This document shows positions 25,901 through 35,908 of a stretch of DNA of 64,000 nt, piece by piece. The notes beneath the pieces were generated by a model, which saw nothing but the letters and a program-made list of their open reading frames with translations, ran no database searches and was not told where the DNA came from. Each line of letters opens with the position of its first letter. The first letter of the stretch is position 1. Source of the DNA: Hemibagrus wyckioides (Eukaryota; Chordata; Actinopteri; Siluriformes; Bagridae). The translations under genes were made by a program, and so were the position numbers. The stretch lies in assembly GCF_019097595.1 (NCBI RefSeq), contig NC_080720.1, positions 27,900,852 to 27,964,851 on the forward strand, read 5' to 3'.

Positions 25901-26808
25901 GTCATCTGGCAAAATCAAACTGAAAACAAGTACTATAAAATATAGATGCTGTTAAACAGCCTTTTGTCAGAGAAGATATCAGGCAAGTTATTGAAATCCT
26001 AAAACAAACTTTTATAATAAAGGTCAAAACAGTTCTTGTTAATATTGTTAAGTGTGCATAGAACACACATGCGCTTTAATGTGAACCCTGAGTGACAACT
26101 GGACTTTCGCTCTTATATCTCTGTTATTTACACAGAGATTGTTTGTCCTGTGTGAATCAACTGTAATAACTACAGATGTCCTCTGGCAACATTATTAACA
26201 GGCACACGTCTGGAAGTTTCATCCTGTACAAATAGCACTATTCTTATCTTCATTTATGTCATATATCCCGATCAGGCGTAACATTATGACCACCTGCCTA
26301 ATATTGTGTTTTGCTGCCAAAACAGCCCTGACCCGTCCTGCACTGTGTATTCTGACACCTTTCTATCAGAACCAGCATTAACTTCTTCAGCAATTTGAGC
26401 AACAGTAGCTCGTCTGTTGGATTTGATCACACAGGTTCAGCCTTCACTCCCCACGTGCATCAATGAGCCTTGGCCGTCCATGACCCTGTCTCCGGTTCAC
26501 CACTGTCCCTTCCTTGGACCACTTTTGATAGATACTGACCACTGCAGACCGAGAACACCCCACAAGAGTTGCAGTTTTGGAGATGCTCTGAATCCAGTCA
26601 TTTAGCCATCACAATTTGGTCCTTGTCAAACTCGCTCAAATCCTTACACTTGCCCATTTTTCCTGCTTCTAACACATCAACTTTGAGGACAAAATGTTCA
26701 CTTGCTGTCTAATATATCCCACCCACTAACAGGTGCCATGATGAGATCATCAGCATTATTCACTTCACCTCTCAGTGCTTATAATGTTATAATGTTATGG
26801 CTGATCGG

Positions 26809-26888
<80 letters not shown>

Positions 26889-28256
26889 TGAAATTAAATT
26901 TGTTGGTTTCTTCCTGCAGGGTTGGATGAACGAGATTCAGAATTACGACCCGGAAACCTACCATGCAACGCTGACCCACTCTGTGTTCGTGCGCTTGGAA
27001 GGCAACACTTTGCGGATCTCCAAACCCAACAAGAACATCGCCCGGCGAGCCAGTTACAATGAACCCAGGCCAGACGCCACATATATCAGCCAGAAAATCT
27101 ATGATCTTACAGATAGCAAGGTAGGGGTGTGTGAACTGAAGCTTCAAACTTCTCCTATGGCTACACATAAATTGACATGTGAACTCAGTCCATAATGTTT
27201 TTTGGTGTTTGGTGATATGTTACATTTTTTAAAATGCAGGGATTGCCCAGGTTGTTTATTTCCTACCCCTTGATGCCAGTTTAATTTTAAACAATCCTCT
27301 TCTTCCTTCCAGGTGTCCCTGGTGCCCCAGAGTCTGGCCAGGAAGCGGGTGTGGAACAAGAAGTACCCGATACGCATTGAACTGGCCAAGCAGGACGACT
27401 TCATGTCTAAAGCAGAAGCAGACAGAGCCAACGAAGAGAAGGACAATCAAGACATTGCGGGTTCACAGGAAGGAGGAAGGGTGGGTTCAGACCGTGAACT
27501 GCCCACCATCTACTTGTTTGGAAGAACAGGAAGGGAAAAAGAGGAGTGGTTCCGGAGAATTCTTTTAGCCTCGAAACTCAAATCTGAAGCGGCTAAGAGA
27601 ACAGCAAGCTTGCCAGCTAGTAAGAGTGGTGAGTGTGTGAGCTGCTCCCACACTGTCAATACTAATTTTAATATTAATACAGATGTCTTTAGTGAGCCAC
27701 ATAAAATCAGTCCAATTATACATGTTAATGTAAGGATTATGTGTGTCAGTGTTTTAATATCACAGTTAACACTGGTGCATGATGTTGACATCTATCAAAT
27801 TTGATAAATGTATGAGTCTCCTCAAGATTCATCGTCTCTTTAAGTCATATCCATTAACGCTGCTCAGTAGGATATTTTAAAGTGCATATTTTTGTGTGTG
27901 TGTAGCCCCAGCGCTGTCCCATAGCCGCAGCAGTAGCCGAGGCAGTCTGGATGAGCTCCTATCATCTCAGGCAGCTAAGAAGGATTCGAGTGTAAGCGCC
28001 AGACAGAGGCCTCTATTGGACTACAGTATCTACATGGCCAACTACATCGGCACTTCTAAAGCAACCAGTACCAACACCAGTCCAGTAGAAAGCCCACACA
28101 GCAGCCCTGGGGTGGGCAAAAAGGTATAACACATGGAAAAGAGTACGTGTGTGTAGGTTTAGTTGTCTCAGTACATGCAATTTTAATTGTGTACAAATTA
28201 TAAAATGATATTTCTGCCCCCTTGTTCCAATTAGAAACTTTTTAGAAATATATTTG

Positions 28257-28306
<50 letters not shown>

Positions 28307-28339
28307 CAAATATATTTCTAAAAAGTTTCTAATTATATA

Positions 28340-28399
<60 letters not shown>

Positions 28400-28453
28400 C
28401 AAATATATTTCTATATAAAAAATATATCTATATAATTATTTATTTCTATATAA

Positions 28454-28525
<72 letters not shown>

Positions 28526-31500
28526 CTTGACACTATTTTTTTTAGATGATTTTATGATGGATTTTTTTTCTTCCTTTTTTTCATCTACAAAAAAATGAAG
28601 GTCACATGATGGTAAGAGGTCATATGAGTGTGTTTAGAGGTCACATGAGTGTGTGCATGAATGTGAGTGTGTGTTTCTGCTTATTTTTGATTTTTTCCCC
28701 CAAAACGATGCTCATTAAGTGATCATATACGTCCAGACACATGTATTGATTCTGGTCTCTGTCTGTGAATCAGTTGCCAAGCAGCCCAGTAAAAGAAAAA
28801 GAGGAGGTGTCTGTGAGCTGGCTGAACGCTCTGATTGGCCGGATCGCGTGGGACTTCTTCAGGGAGCAGTACTGGTCTGATTGGGTGTCTAAGAAGATCC
28901 AGATGAAGCTCAGTAAAATCAGAGTGAGTTTTTGTTGAGGAAAGTAATCATATCTTATAGTGTTTCCAGGAGTACTTTGTACACTGTGTCTTTTTATATT
29001 TTCCTGTTTATCCTACTGGCAGTTAAGCACTTAAGGGAAGGGTACAGTACTGTAAGTTCTGCAAAATCCCAGTCATGGTAAATCCAAGGTTACACAACAT
29101 CTGTGTATAATGATGGATAATTTCCATTTTGACTAGAGGTATTAAGCTATAAATTTTAACAAAACTCTTTAGCTTTGGTTCAGGAAGAAATAAAACTCTG
29201 GCATACACCGGTCAGGCAAAACATTATGACCACCTGCCTAATATTGTGTTGGTCTCTCTTTTTGCTGCCAAAACAGCCCTGGCCTGTCATGCACTGTGTA
29301 TTCTGACACCTTTCTATCAGAACCAGCATTAACTTCTTCAGCAATCTGAGCAACAGTAGCTTGTCTGTCTCCGGGTTCACCACTGTTCCTTCCTTGGGCC
29401 ACTTTTGATAGATACTGACCACTGAACACCCCACAAGAGCTGCAGTTTTGGAGATGCTCTGATCCAGTCATCTAGCCATCACAATTAGGCCCTTGTCAAA
29501 CTCGCTCAAATCCTTACACTTGCCCATTTTTCCTGCTTCTAACATCAACTTTGAGGACAAAATGTTCACCTGCTGCCTAATATATCCCACCCACTAACAG
29601 GTGCCATGATGAGGAGATAGTCAGTGTTATTCATTTCACCTGTCAGTGGTCATAATGTTATGCCTGATCGATGTATATTATTAGCGTTTTTCCTTCCGCA
29701 TGGATTTCTTGGTACCTCGTGTTTAGCACAGTGTCGTTTTTCAGACATCATGATCTTTCCTTTCATGCAAATCAGCGTATGTGACTCATGCATGCATTTA
29801 TCAACAATATAATGAGGCACTAAATAAATTATCTGACTATTGACTAGGAACAAATATCTGGAACTAAAAAAGCTCTAATGTTTAACAGTGGGGGTTTGAG
29901 GGGGGGCTGAAAATAAATGTCTTTTAGAGGCAAATGGTGAATTTATATGAAAATAATCACCTTCACAGTAACCGTGTTTTGTGTCAGCCTTCATCCACAC
30001 TCCTGTTATTGATTGTTTTCCTGTAGCTGTTCATCCTGTTATGTTTTACCTGTTTCTGGTTGCTCTTGTCTGGATGCTTTGAATGAATAATTGTTGTTGT
30101 GTTTCTTCAGTTGCCTTACTTCATGAACGAGCTGACGCTGACTGAGCTCGACATGGGCGCCTGCACTCCCAGAATCCTTTGGGCCTCTCAGCCATCAGTG
30201 GATCATCAGGGTAAGACAAGGATTTTAATGGAATTGCTATCAGTTTATGTAGTAATGCTATTAATGAGGTTATTTGGGGCTTTGTGCCTCACACACACAC
30301 AAATACATCCACACAAGTCAAAATAACATCTGCATCAGTTCTGCTTGCACAGAGAGAGATACCAAATCACATGCTGAGTAAAAAAACTACTTCTGTTTTA
30401 TATATGCAACCTTTAGTCTAGTAAAATAAAAACTAAACTGAAGAGGCAAAATACAGACCCTGAACATGTCTGAAATATTTGGGTGAAAGGAAATGTTTGT
30501 GGGTGAACTATTACTTTAATAACGTTGGATGAATATCAAGGCATGGCACCACTGGTAGAAATGACCAATCATTTATTCAGATTTCATGAGCAAATTTCCT
30601 GAACATGAGTCATATGGTGAATGAAACTTCCTCATCTCTCCCCTCAGTGTTTCAAGTGGTTCCTGATTAACCGTGCCGTGATCAAGGCTGCGTGTGTGTG
30701 AGAGAGAGAGAGAGAGAGACCACAACCATAACCTTGTTTATCTGGTCATCTGATTTTCGATGATGTCATGTGATGACAAAATGCCTCATTGTTAAGTTCA
30801 GTAATGATTTGAATATTAATTCGCTTTGACCGAGTGTAAGATGCAGTGAAGTCTCACACACACACACTGTACTGTGTTCCATTATGAAGCAGTCTGTTGT
30901 ATTAGACCTGCTTGGCTGTTGTTCAGAAGTGTAGGCGTTTTCTTCTGACCCGTCTCTGGCCTCCTCTCCGTCTGAGTAATGTGATTGCATAACCCGGTGT
31001 ATCCCAGTATGACTGCAGTAATACACTGAACCCAGAAGTGACCAGTGGACGTCGTTAGGATCACTGTGACGGATATGGCAGATATTTGTTCTGTTAAAAT
31101 CCATCTTTTGTTTGAAACAAACACAAGGATCATGATCCAAGCAGATACAACCAATCTACACAATATTTGTCTTGCATGCCTTCAGTCAGTGAATTTGTAA
31201 TTTTTTCAGATTATTTTTTTTAAATGTTCATTTATGAGGAATTTGTGTTGCTAAATTTAGCTGTCGGGAATATTTCCTCTTCCCCACACTGCCCTCTACT
31301 GACCTAATGATGCTAATGCAGACGTGATGTAAATGGTGACTCAAATGAAGGTCAAATATCTCTCTCTCTCTTTCTCTTTCTCTCACTCACTCACTCACTC
31401 CTGCTGTTAAAGACTCACCACTGTTTACCAGGATGGTCATAAACCCATGTCCAGCTGTTTTCAATTCAATTCAAATCAAGTTTATTTGTAAAGCGCTTTT

Positions 31501-33384
31501 AACAAAGAGCATTGTCTCAAAGCAGCTTTACATAAGAAACAACATAAGAAAACAACAAATATATAAACAGACAAATAGTCCTAGATGTTATCCCAAGTGA
31601 GCAAGCCTGAGGTGACTGAGGCGACTGTGGCAAGGAAAAACTCCCTTAGATTGTATGAAACCTTGAGAGGAACCAGACTCAAAAGGGAACCCATCCTCAT
31701 TTGGGTGACAGCGGAGAGTGTGATTATATCGTGCATTTATGTATAGTCAGTTGTGTGATGCCGATACAGAGTGTGTAAAATATTATGTAAATTAATAAGG
31801 AGGTTGTTGTCATCCACATAAGGTTGACAGCGTTGCTTTGAATACCCCAATCCTCACAAAGCAGAATCCAGCTGGAGCTGGTCCACCTCCGGATGTCACT
31901 GGAGCCGGCACAGTCTCTGTATGCCTCGGGATGGGTAGAAGAAGGGAAACAATGGAACAGAATTAGCGTCGCTGCTGTTCGTAATATTAGCAGCACTAGA
32001 TGATAATGTGCATTTAATCAGATGTACTGGAGCACAAGGTTATGGGATGTGTTAAATGTATGCCAGGCTAAAGAGATAGTCTACATTTAAACTGGGAGAC
32101 TGTGTCTGAGCCCCAAACACTGTCAGGAAGGCTATTCCAAAGTTTAGGAGCTAAATACGAAGACACTCTACCCCCTTATGTGGACTTTGATATTCTGGGA
32201 ACTACCAGAAGTCTGGAGTTTTGTGATCTTAAAGAGCATGGCGGATTGTAACGTGTTAGAAGACTAGCTAGATATGTTTAAACCATTTAGAGCCTTGAAC
32301 GTAAGTGGTGCTAATTTATAGTCAATTCTGAGTTTAACAGGTAGCCAGTGCAGGGATGTTTTCTCCTGCATGATGTCATCTTTCTCACTAGCTGAATGAA
32401 TTCCTTTCACAGATTCTGATTGAACCGTTTCTATATCCTAAACTTCCAACCGCGTCTGATTTAAATCCATGGCTATTAAGCTGCATGTAACTAAAGCTTC
32501 TCTCTATCTTTCTCTTCTTTTATGGCTTTCAGGTCTTTGGTTTGATGTGGAAGTCTCCTACAAAGGCTCGTTCCTTATGACTCTGGAGACAAAGATGAAC
32601 CTGTCGCGACTGGGGAAGGAGGGCGAGGCTGTCGGCGAGTTTGGAAAAGAAGGGTAAGACGAGCACGAGTGCGTTTCATTTCATTTCAGTTGATGTGTTA
32701 ATGAGGTATTATGTACATCCAGGTATACATCCAGTATAACGTACATCCAGGAGTCTCAAACTAACCGCATAACTGAATTGTTTGGTGCTTCACTTAAAGT
32801 ATGTAATAACTTTTATATAGACTTGGTTGTGTTTAAAGAACAAATACAGCGACCAGTCATAACATTATGACCACCTGCCTAATATTGTGTTGGTCCCCCC
32901 CTTTTGCTGCCAAAACAGCCCTGACCCATCCTGCACTGTGTATTCTGACCCCTTTCTATCAGAACCAGCTTTAACTTCTTCAGCAATTTGAGCAACAGTA
33001 GCTCGTCTGTTGGATCGGATCATACGGGTCAGCCTTTGCTCCTCATGTGCATCAGCCTTGTCCACCCATGACCCTGTCCCCAGTTCACCACTGTTCCTTC
33101 CTTGGGCCACTTTTGATATATTTGCAAGATTTAAAGGCTGGTCGCCTCTAAAAGTGCATTTTATGCATTTTAAAGACTCCTAACAGCATTTAGGTACAAA
33201 CCTCACCTTTGTCAAGTTCTGCCCTGTTTCCTCATAGGTTCATACTGTTAGTACTAACAACCAATCAGAGACTCTTCTGAATTTATTTATTCGTTTAATA
33301 GCATTATAATCTCACTGGGATTAATTATACTTGAAATCCGCTGCTATTTAATAACTAGTATACTGCTTTTTTGTTTCCTCTGCA

Positions 33385-33418
<34 letters not shown>

Positions 33419-35908
33419 GTGAGTAACTCTGCATCTATTCTGAGAGCTGATCTATAGTGTAATGTTTGTTGGAGTGAAGCAGAAGCACCAGATTTGACCT
33501 TCTGTGCCAAACTGTGCTTCTGACGAAGGCAAAAGTCTCAGCATTCAGGTAACACCAGTTCCATGTAACAGTTGCAGAAAAAAAGGACAAAAAGAGTCCT
33601 GAAGCGATTTGGTATATTTCTGGCTAACATTCAAATAAATTCGATTGCTTATACAACGACTAGGCAACTTTACCACTGTTTTCACACCTGGTAGCTTTGG
33701 AAGCTGAGACTTTGCTTTAAATTAGACATCCAGCTTATTTAGATTTTGTCATATTTCATTTTGCATGAAAGTTTCGGTATTTCTACTCCACCTTAAAACC
33801 TGCATTGTTACCATTCGCATCCTCTCCTTTCCCTCTAGGCCTAGTGACACCTTCAATCTTACCCATAATCCCCGGTTCACTACAGTTCAACAGGAATAAT
33901 ACACGGCTCAAACTCCCAACTTACTGCTTAATAGAACAATGGTTTCTTATTCCTTGAGCCCTGTTGTCTGGATAGAGAAACGAGCTCTGAATTATTGTAG
34001 CCAAAGATTTATAATAGTTAGACAAAGAAAGCATTTTCTTTAGGTTTAACATTGGGTGAAATTCTCATTTTACTCCGACGCAACAGATCTATTTGGCTGA
34101 AATGACCTCTCGAATCATCTTGGATCTCAGATAGAGAAAATCTCATTCGTGTGTATCCCATTGCAGCCCCCTAGTGGTACAGTCACCAAATTTCGGACAG
34201 TGACCTTTTTTTTTAAATCATACGAACCTACTTACAATGAACTGTTCTTTATATCCTCTCATTACCCACACCGTCTTGTGTGTTCTGTAGGATTGTGATC
34301 TACGCATGCTTTTTTATATTTCAGCACACTGTACATTGTGCCTTCATTGATAGTTCATAGTGTTTTGTTCACCTAAGATGAGAACGTGAAACAGATTGAA
34401 AATGTGGACTGGCTTATGTGAGTTCTGTCTAAGGCTAGAGTTTATGAAAGTTAATCATACGCGTCTGTATGGATTTTTCAGGCACAGGCCACGCACGTAC
34501 TGCCTGGCCGATAGCGACGAAGAGTCTTCCAGCGCCGGGTCTTCTGATGAAGACGATGGGAAGGAGAACATCGCTGATAAAAACTTGCAGCCGGGCGCAG
34601 AGGGGTGAGTGGATCCTCTGTCACTTCTCTACCTCCTTCAGATAAACACCATTCCCAGGAAATTAGAATATATAATGGTAGATTTTGTTATCGGTTCATT
34701 TAACCGGTCATGTTCCTGCTTTGCAGATACGCCGGAGTCCACAGGCCGAGCAAGATCATGAGATTCGTGGACAAGATAACCAAGAACAAATACTTCCAGA
34801 AGGCTACAGAGACCGAGTTCATTAAAAAGAAAATTGAGGAAGTGTCAAACACACCACTCCTCCTCACTGTGGAACTTCAGGAGTGTAAAGGAACGCTGGC
34901 TGTCAACATCCCGCCTCCCCCAACTGACAGGATATGGTAAGCTTAATAATGCGCATCACTCACTAATAGACAAATACCAGAGGTAAAGGAAATGTAATAG
35001 CAGCAATACAGGATTAGACGTGATGCTACAAATATACACCAAAGTGTAATGAGCTACTGAGCTGAATTTGAATAAGGGCAATAAAGAAGCATTAAACAGT
35101 GTTGTGTTTTTCATGTTCAGGTACGGATTTCGCAGCCCTCCTCTCCTGGAGCTGAAGGCTCGGCCCAAACTCGGAGAGAGAGAAGTGACGCTCGCCCACG
35201 TTACTGACTGGATAGAAAAGAAACTGGAGCAAGAGTTTCAGGTAAAGACTTGAGCGCATTTGGTTAGCGGTGATCTAGTTAAAACATCAGACTGGATCAA
35301 GTAGTGTAAACTGTGTCAGCTAAGAACTGCTGCTTTAATCCGAATACTGTTGTTCACAATATATTCGCACTGAGCATCCTTTCACTCTTCGGATGTATTG
35401 TTCATGGCTTTATAGTTGCAAGAGAGTAATGATTTACAATCCCACTATCCACCATCACCCAGGCAGATGAGGACAGGTTCATTCACAGTCTGGTTCCTAA
35501 AGGAAGGTTTTCTTCCTCGTGTCATCTCAGGGAGTTTTTCTTCCTATTGTCTCCTCTGCTTTGCTCAGTAAGGATCTAGTTTAGTGACAAGGATGATTGC
35601 TTAAAGCACTTTGCATATAAACTTGTGTTATACATTTAAGTGAGTAAGATACATTTAGATTGGTTTTATTTCTAGTACACAGTTCTTATGCCATAATGGA
35701 ACACAATAATGGATCTGTCTGTGCTTATTCCTTTATTCCTATGTACACTATTCCACAGAAAATCCTCGTGATGCCAAACATGGACGACGTGTGGCTCACC
35801 GTCATGCATTCTGCCATGGACCCTCGGTCAGATGCGACGGCAACAGAGAGCAAGGGAGTCACGTCTGTCCCCGAGGTTGACCTACTACCTACGACTGAGG
35901 GGCTGTGA
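20114..35908 (+). CDS. tex2: tex2, ER membrane SMP-domain lipid-transfer protein (11 coding exons)
   Basis: Joined exons 20114-21586, 26920-27120, 27313-27628, 27906-28123, 28774-28923, 30111-30210, 32533-32653, 34482-34604, 34727-34936, 35121-35241 and 35759-35908 encode 1060 residues with no frame break; every intron is GT-AG. The protein matches vertebrate TEX2, which I recognise from its PH-like and SMP segments. Layout: Ser-rich disordered region 1-415, hydrophobic hairpin about 419-460 with a central LPLP turn, PH-like domain about 492-655, SMP domain about 750-1040 interrupted by an acidic Ser stretch near 868-895. The family (yeast Nvj2) sits in the ER and transfers lipids at membrane contact sites; that role is known for the family, not shown here. 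Human TEX2 is about 1,130 aa; most of the length difference appears to lie in the disordered part. The start at 20114 has G at -3 and +4; an in-frame GTG precedes it. A fish tex2-like paralogue cannot be excluded. Confidence 0.95.
21685..21810 (+). repeat. S2 SINE fragment in tex2 intron 3
   Basis: It shares GCCCCAGCACTGCCAAGCTG, GGGCCCTTAACCCTCTCTG and ATTTCACTGTGCTGTA with the copy at 12942-13195, but has lost most of the head and part of the body. It begins about 100 bp after the exon 3 donor. Confidence 0.65.
21847..22864 (+). mobile_element. Tc1 transposon, family A, internally deleted (1,018 bp)
   Basis: The inverted ends are CACTATATTGCCAAAAGTAT and the matching ATACTTTTGGCAATATAGTG. 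TA precedes the left end; the base pair after the right end is TG, in a TG/TA microsatellite. The transposase frame is broken by a deletion at about 22440 that carries a perfect hairpin. It lies in tex2 intron 3 in sense orientation, 106 bp before the intact Tc1 copy. Confidence 0.85.
21982..22780 (+). pseudogene. broken family A Tc1 transposase
   Basis: The N-terminal half reads [17 protein letters not shown] with a helix-turn-helix and a [10 protein letters not shown] hook, and is open to about 22440. The middle of the catalytic domain, including the first Asp, is deleted. The C-terminal part ([25 protein letters not shown]) follows, with a TAG at 22597-22599 where other copies have Trp. 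It cannot make transposase. Confidence 0.85.
22878..22970. repeat. (TG)n/(TA)n microsatellite between two Tc1 copies
   Basis: A TG run and then a TA run of about 75 bp fill the gap between the family A copy and the intact Tc1 copy, taking the place of the latter's outer left end. Confidence 0.85.
22971..24566 (+). mobile_element. Tc1-type transposon with intact transposase but truncated left end
   Basis: The inverted repeats are about 170-215 bp long: left 22971-23142, right 24352-24566, the right one matching the left in reverse. The right repeat has two direct-repeat motifs, an outer AGGGGTGCCTAAACTTTTGC and an inner AGGGTGCCCAAACTTTTGCA, the IR/DR layout of some fish Tc1 elements. The left outer motif is absent; the left repeat starts directly from a long (TA)n tract (about 22896-22970). 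It lies in tex2 intron 3, sense to the gene. Confidence 0.9.
23312..24337 (+). CDS. Tc1 transposase, 341 aa, complete DD34E triad
   Basis: A single uninterrupted frame from ATG 23312 to the stop ending at 24337. Tc1 transposases bind their inverted repeats and cut and paste the element into TA sites. The N-terminus has a paired-type helix-turn-helix (about 10-50), a GRPR AT-hook-like motif (59-62) and a second helix-turn-helix (about 63-110). The catalytic residues are D153 (in [12 protein letters not shown]), D244 (in [12 protein letters not shown]) and E279 (in [11 protein letters not shown]), with 34 residues between the last two. The length equals the usual 340 or so of the family, and I see no stop, frameshift or missing key residue. 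It may be active or recently so, but the copy lacks a left outer end and may not mobilise itself. Confidence 0.93.
   Translation: MGSSKQLCKTLKMKVIDAHNAGEGYKKIAKRCQLAVSTVRNVIKRWQFRGTVEVKMRSGRPRKLSERTARMLVRKTNQNPHLTAKNLQEDLADSGVVVHRSTVQRCLHRQDLHGRVSRRKPYLRPHHKIQRQKYATEHLQKPDAFWKQVLWTDEVKIELFGHNQQRHVWRKKGAAFHEKNTLPTIKHGGGSIMLWGCVAASGTGNTARVEGRMDSNKYQQILEANITPSVKKLKLKRGWLLQQDNDPKHTSKSTMEYLKRRKLKVLEWPSQSPDLNIIENLWVDLKRAVHARRPKNITELEAFCKEEWEKIPSTRTERLLAGYKKRLHASLLACICQRRCY
26267..26811 (-). mobile_element. family B MITE copy in tex2 intron 3
   Basis: The ends are CCGATCAGGCGTAACATTAT and the inverse near ATGTTATGGCTGATCGG. A duplicated ATAATGTT lies in the right end. It merges into a (TA)n tract that runs to within 34 bp of tex2 exon 4. 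Confidence 0.8.
26814..26885. repeat. (TA)n microsatellite just before tex2 exon 4
   Basis: A 72-bp TA run ends about 34 bp from the exon 4 acceptor. Confidence 0.85.
26920..27120 (+). CDS. tex2: tex2 exon 4 (residues 492-558, start of PH-like domain)
   Basis: The acceptor is TTCTTCCTGCAG at 26919 and the donor AGCAAG|GTAGGG at 27121; the length is 67 codons, phase 0 at both ends. It encodes [20 protein letters not shown] and the following strands of the PH-like domain, the best conserved part of TEX2 after the SMP domain. A (TA)n tract ends only about 34 bp before the acceptor. Confidence 0.95.
27313..27628 (+). CDS. tex2: tex2 exon 5 (residues 559-663, end of PH-like domain)
   Basis: The acceptor is CTTCCTTCCAG at 27312 and the donor AAGAGTG|GTGAGT at 27629; it ends in phase 1. 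It encodes [15 protein letters not shown], a charged loop of variable sequence, and then [15 protein letters not shown], the C-terminal helix of the PH-like fold. Confidence 0.93.
27906..28123 (+). CDS. tex2: tex2 exon 6 (residues 664-736, Ser-rich linker)
   Basis: The acceptor is TGTGTGTGTAG at 27905, an unusual (TG)n tract rather than a pyrimidine run. The donor is AAAAAG|GTATAA at 28124. It encodes a linker between the PH-like and SMP domains with Ser-rich stretches ([15 protein letters not shown]) and LLDYSIYM. It enters in phase 1 and ends in phase 0. Confidence 0.9.
28229..28334. repeat. perfect 34-bp inverted repeat around a (TA)n core, tex2 intron 6
   Basis: Arms 28229-28262 and 28301-28334 are exact reverse complements, separated by a TA tract. 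A third partial copy of the right arm lies at 28394-28413 after another TA tract, followed by more (TA)n (about 28456-28493) and a T run (28493-28523). The transcript could form a long hairpin. Confidence 0.85.
28774..28923 (+). CDS. tex2: tex2 exon 7 (residues 737-786, start of SMP domain)
   Basis: The acceptor is TCTGTGAATCAG at 28773 and the donor ATCAGA|GTGAGT at 28924; the length is 50 codons. It encodes [15 protein letters not shown] and [12 protein letters not shown], the N-terminal helices of the SMP fold. Confidence 0.93.
29206..29673 (-). mobile_element. family B MITE copy in tex2 intron 7
   Basis: Left end CACCGGTCAGGCAAAACATT; right end TTATGCCTGATCGATG; TA on both sides (29204-29205 and 29674-29675). 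It carries the common family B internal deletion, seen as the junction GCCCTGGCCTGTCATGCACT. Confidence 0.82.
30111..30210 (+). CDS. tex2: tex2 exon 8 (residues 787-819, SMP domain)
   Basis: The acceptor is GTTTCTTCAG at 30110 and the donor ATCAGG|GTAAGA at 30211. It encodes [16 protein letters not shown], a hallmark SMP segment shared with other SMP proteins, and ends in phase 1. Confidence 0.93.
31456..32370. repeat. long teleost dispersed repeat (class unknown), tex2 intron 8
   Basis: It starts with TCAATTCAATTCAAATCAAG and TTTATTTGTAAAGCGCTTTT, continues through GGCAAGGAAAAACTCCCTTA and ACCTTGAGAGGAACCAGACT, and ends near AACAGGTAGCCAGTGCAGGG. I recognise these motifs as a very common multi-copy repeat in fish genomes. 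No open frame or terminal repeat is clear, so I do not assign a class. Confidence 0.65.
32533..32653 (+). CDS. tex2: tex2 exon 9 (residues 820-859, SMP domain)
   Basis: The acceptor is GGCTTTCAG at 32532 and the donor GAAGG|GTAAGA at 32654. It encodes [20 protein letters not shown], continuing the SMP beta-strands, and ends in phase 2. Confidence 0.92.
32850..33116 (-). mobile_element. family B MITE, truncated, in tex2 intron 9
   Basis: Only the half next to one end is present (GACCAGTCATAACATTATGA to CCTTGGGCCACTTTTGAT). The other end is missing. It carries the common deletion. Confidence 0.75.
34482..34604 (+). CDS. tex2: tex2 exon 10 (residues 860-900, acidic insert in SMP domain)
   Basis: The acceptor is GATTTTTCAG at 34481 and the donor GAGGG|GTGAGT at 34605. 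It encodes [20 protein letters not shown] and further acidic residues, a low-complexity insert also present in mammalian TEX2 and likely phosphorylated. Phase 2 at both ends. Confidence 0.9.
34727..34936 (+). CDS. tex2: tex2 exon 11 (residues 901-970, SMP domain)
   Basis: The acceptor is CTGCTTTGCAG at 34726 and the donor ATATG|GTAAGC at 34937. It encodes [20 protein letters not shown] and [12 protein letters not shown], which are nearly invariant in vertebrate TEX2. Phase 2 at both ends. Confidence 0.94.
35121..35241 (+). CDS. tex2: tex2 exon 12 (residues 971-1011, SMP domain)
   Basis: The acceptor is CATGTTCAG at 35120 and the donor TTTCAG|GTAAAG at 35242. It encodes [20 protein letters not shown] and [15 protein letters not shown], the C-terminal strands and helix of the SMP fold. 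It ends in phase 0. Confidence 0.94.
35430..35645. repeat. diverged copy of the same dispersed repeat, tex2 intron 12
   Basis: On the opposite strand to the copy at 31456. Shared pieces include CTGGTTCCTAAAGGAAGGTT, TCTCAGGGAGTTTTTCTTCC and GCTTTGCTCAGTAAGGATCT. It covers only one part of the longer repeat. Confidence 0.55.
35759..35908 (+). CDS. tex2: tex2 exon 13, terminal coding part (residues 1012-1060 and stop)
   Basis: The acceptor is ACTATTCCACAG at 35758. It encodes [20 protein letters not shown], the last conserved SMP segment, and then a variable acidic tail ending at TGA 35906-35908. The exon runs on into the 3' UTR. Confidence 0.93.
   Translation, partial: KILVMPNMDDVWLTVMHSAMDPRSDATATESKGVTSVPEVDLLPTTEGL

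Noticed and set aside
26812..27168. 118-codon minus-strand frame over tex2 exon 4
   Set aside because: It is the antisense shadow of exon 4 plus a TA tract.
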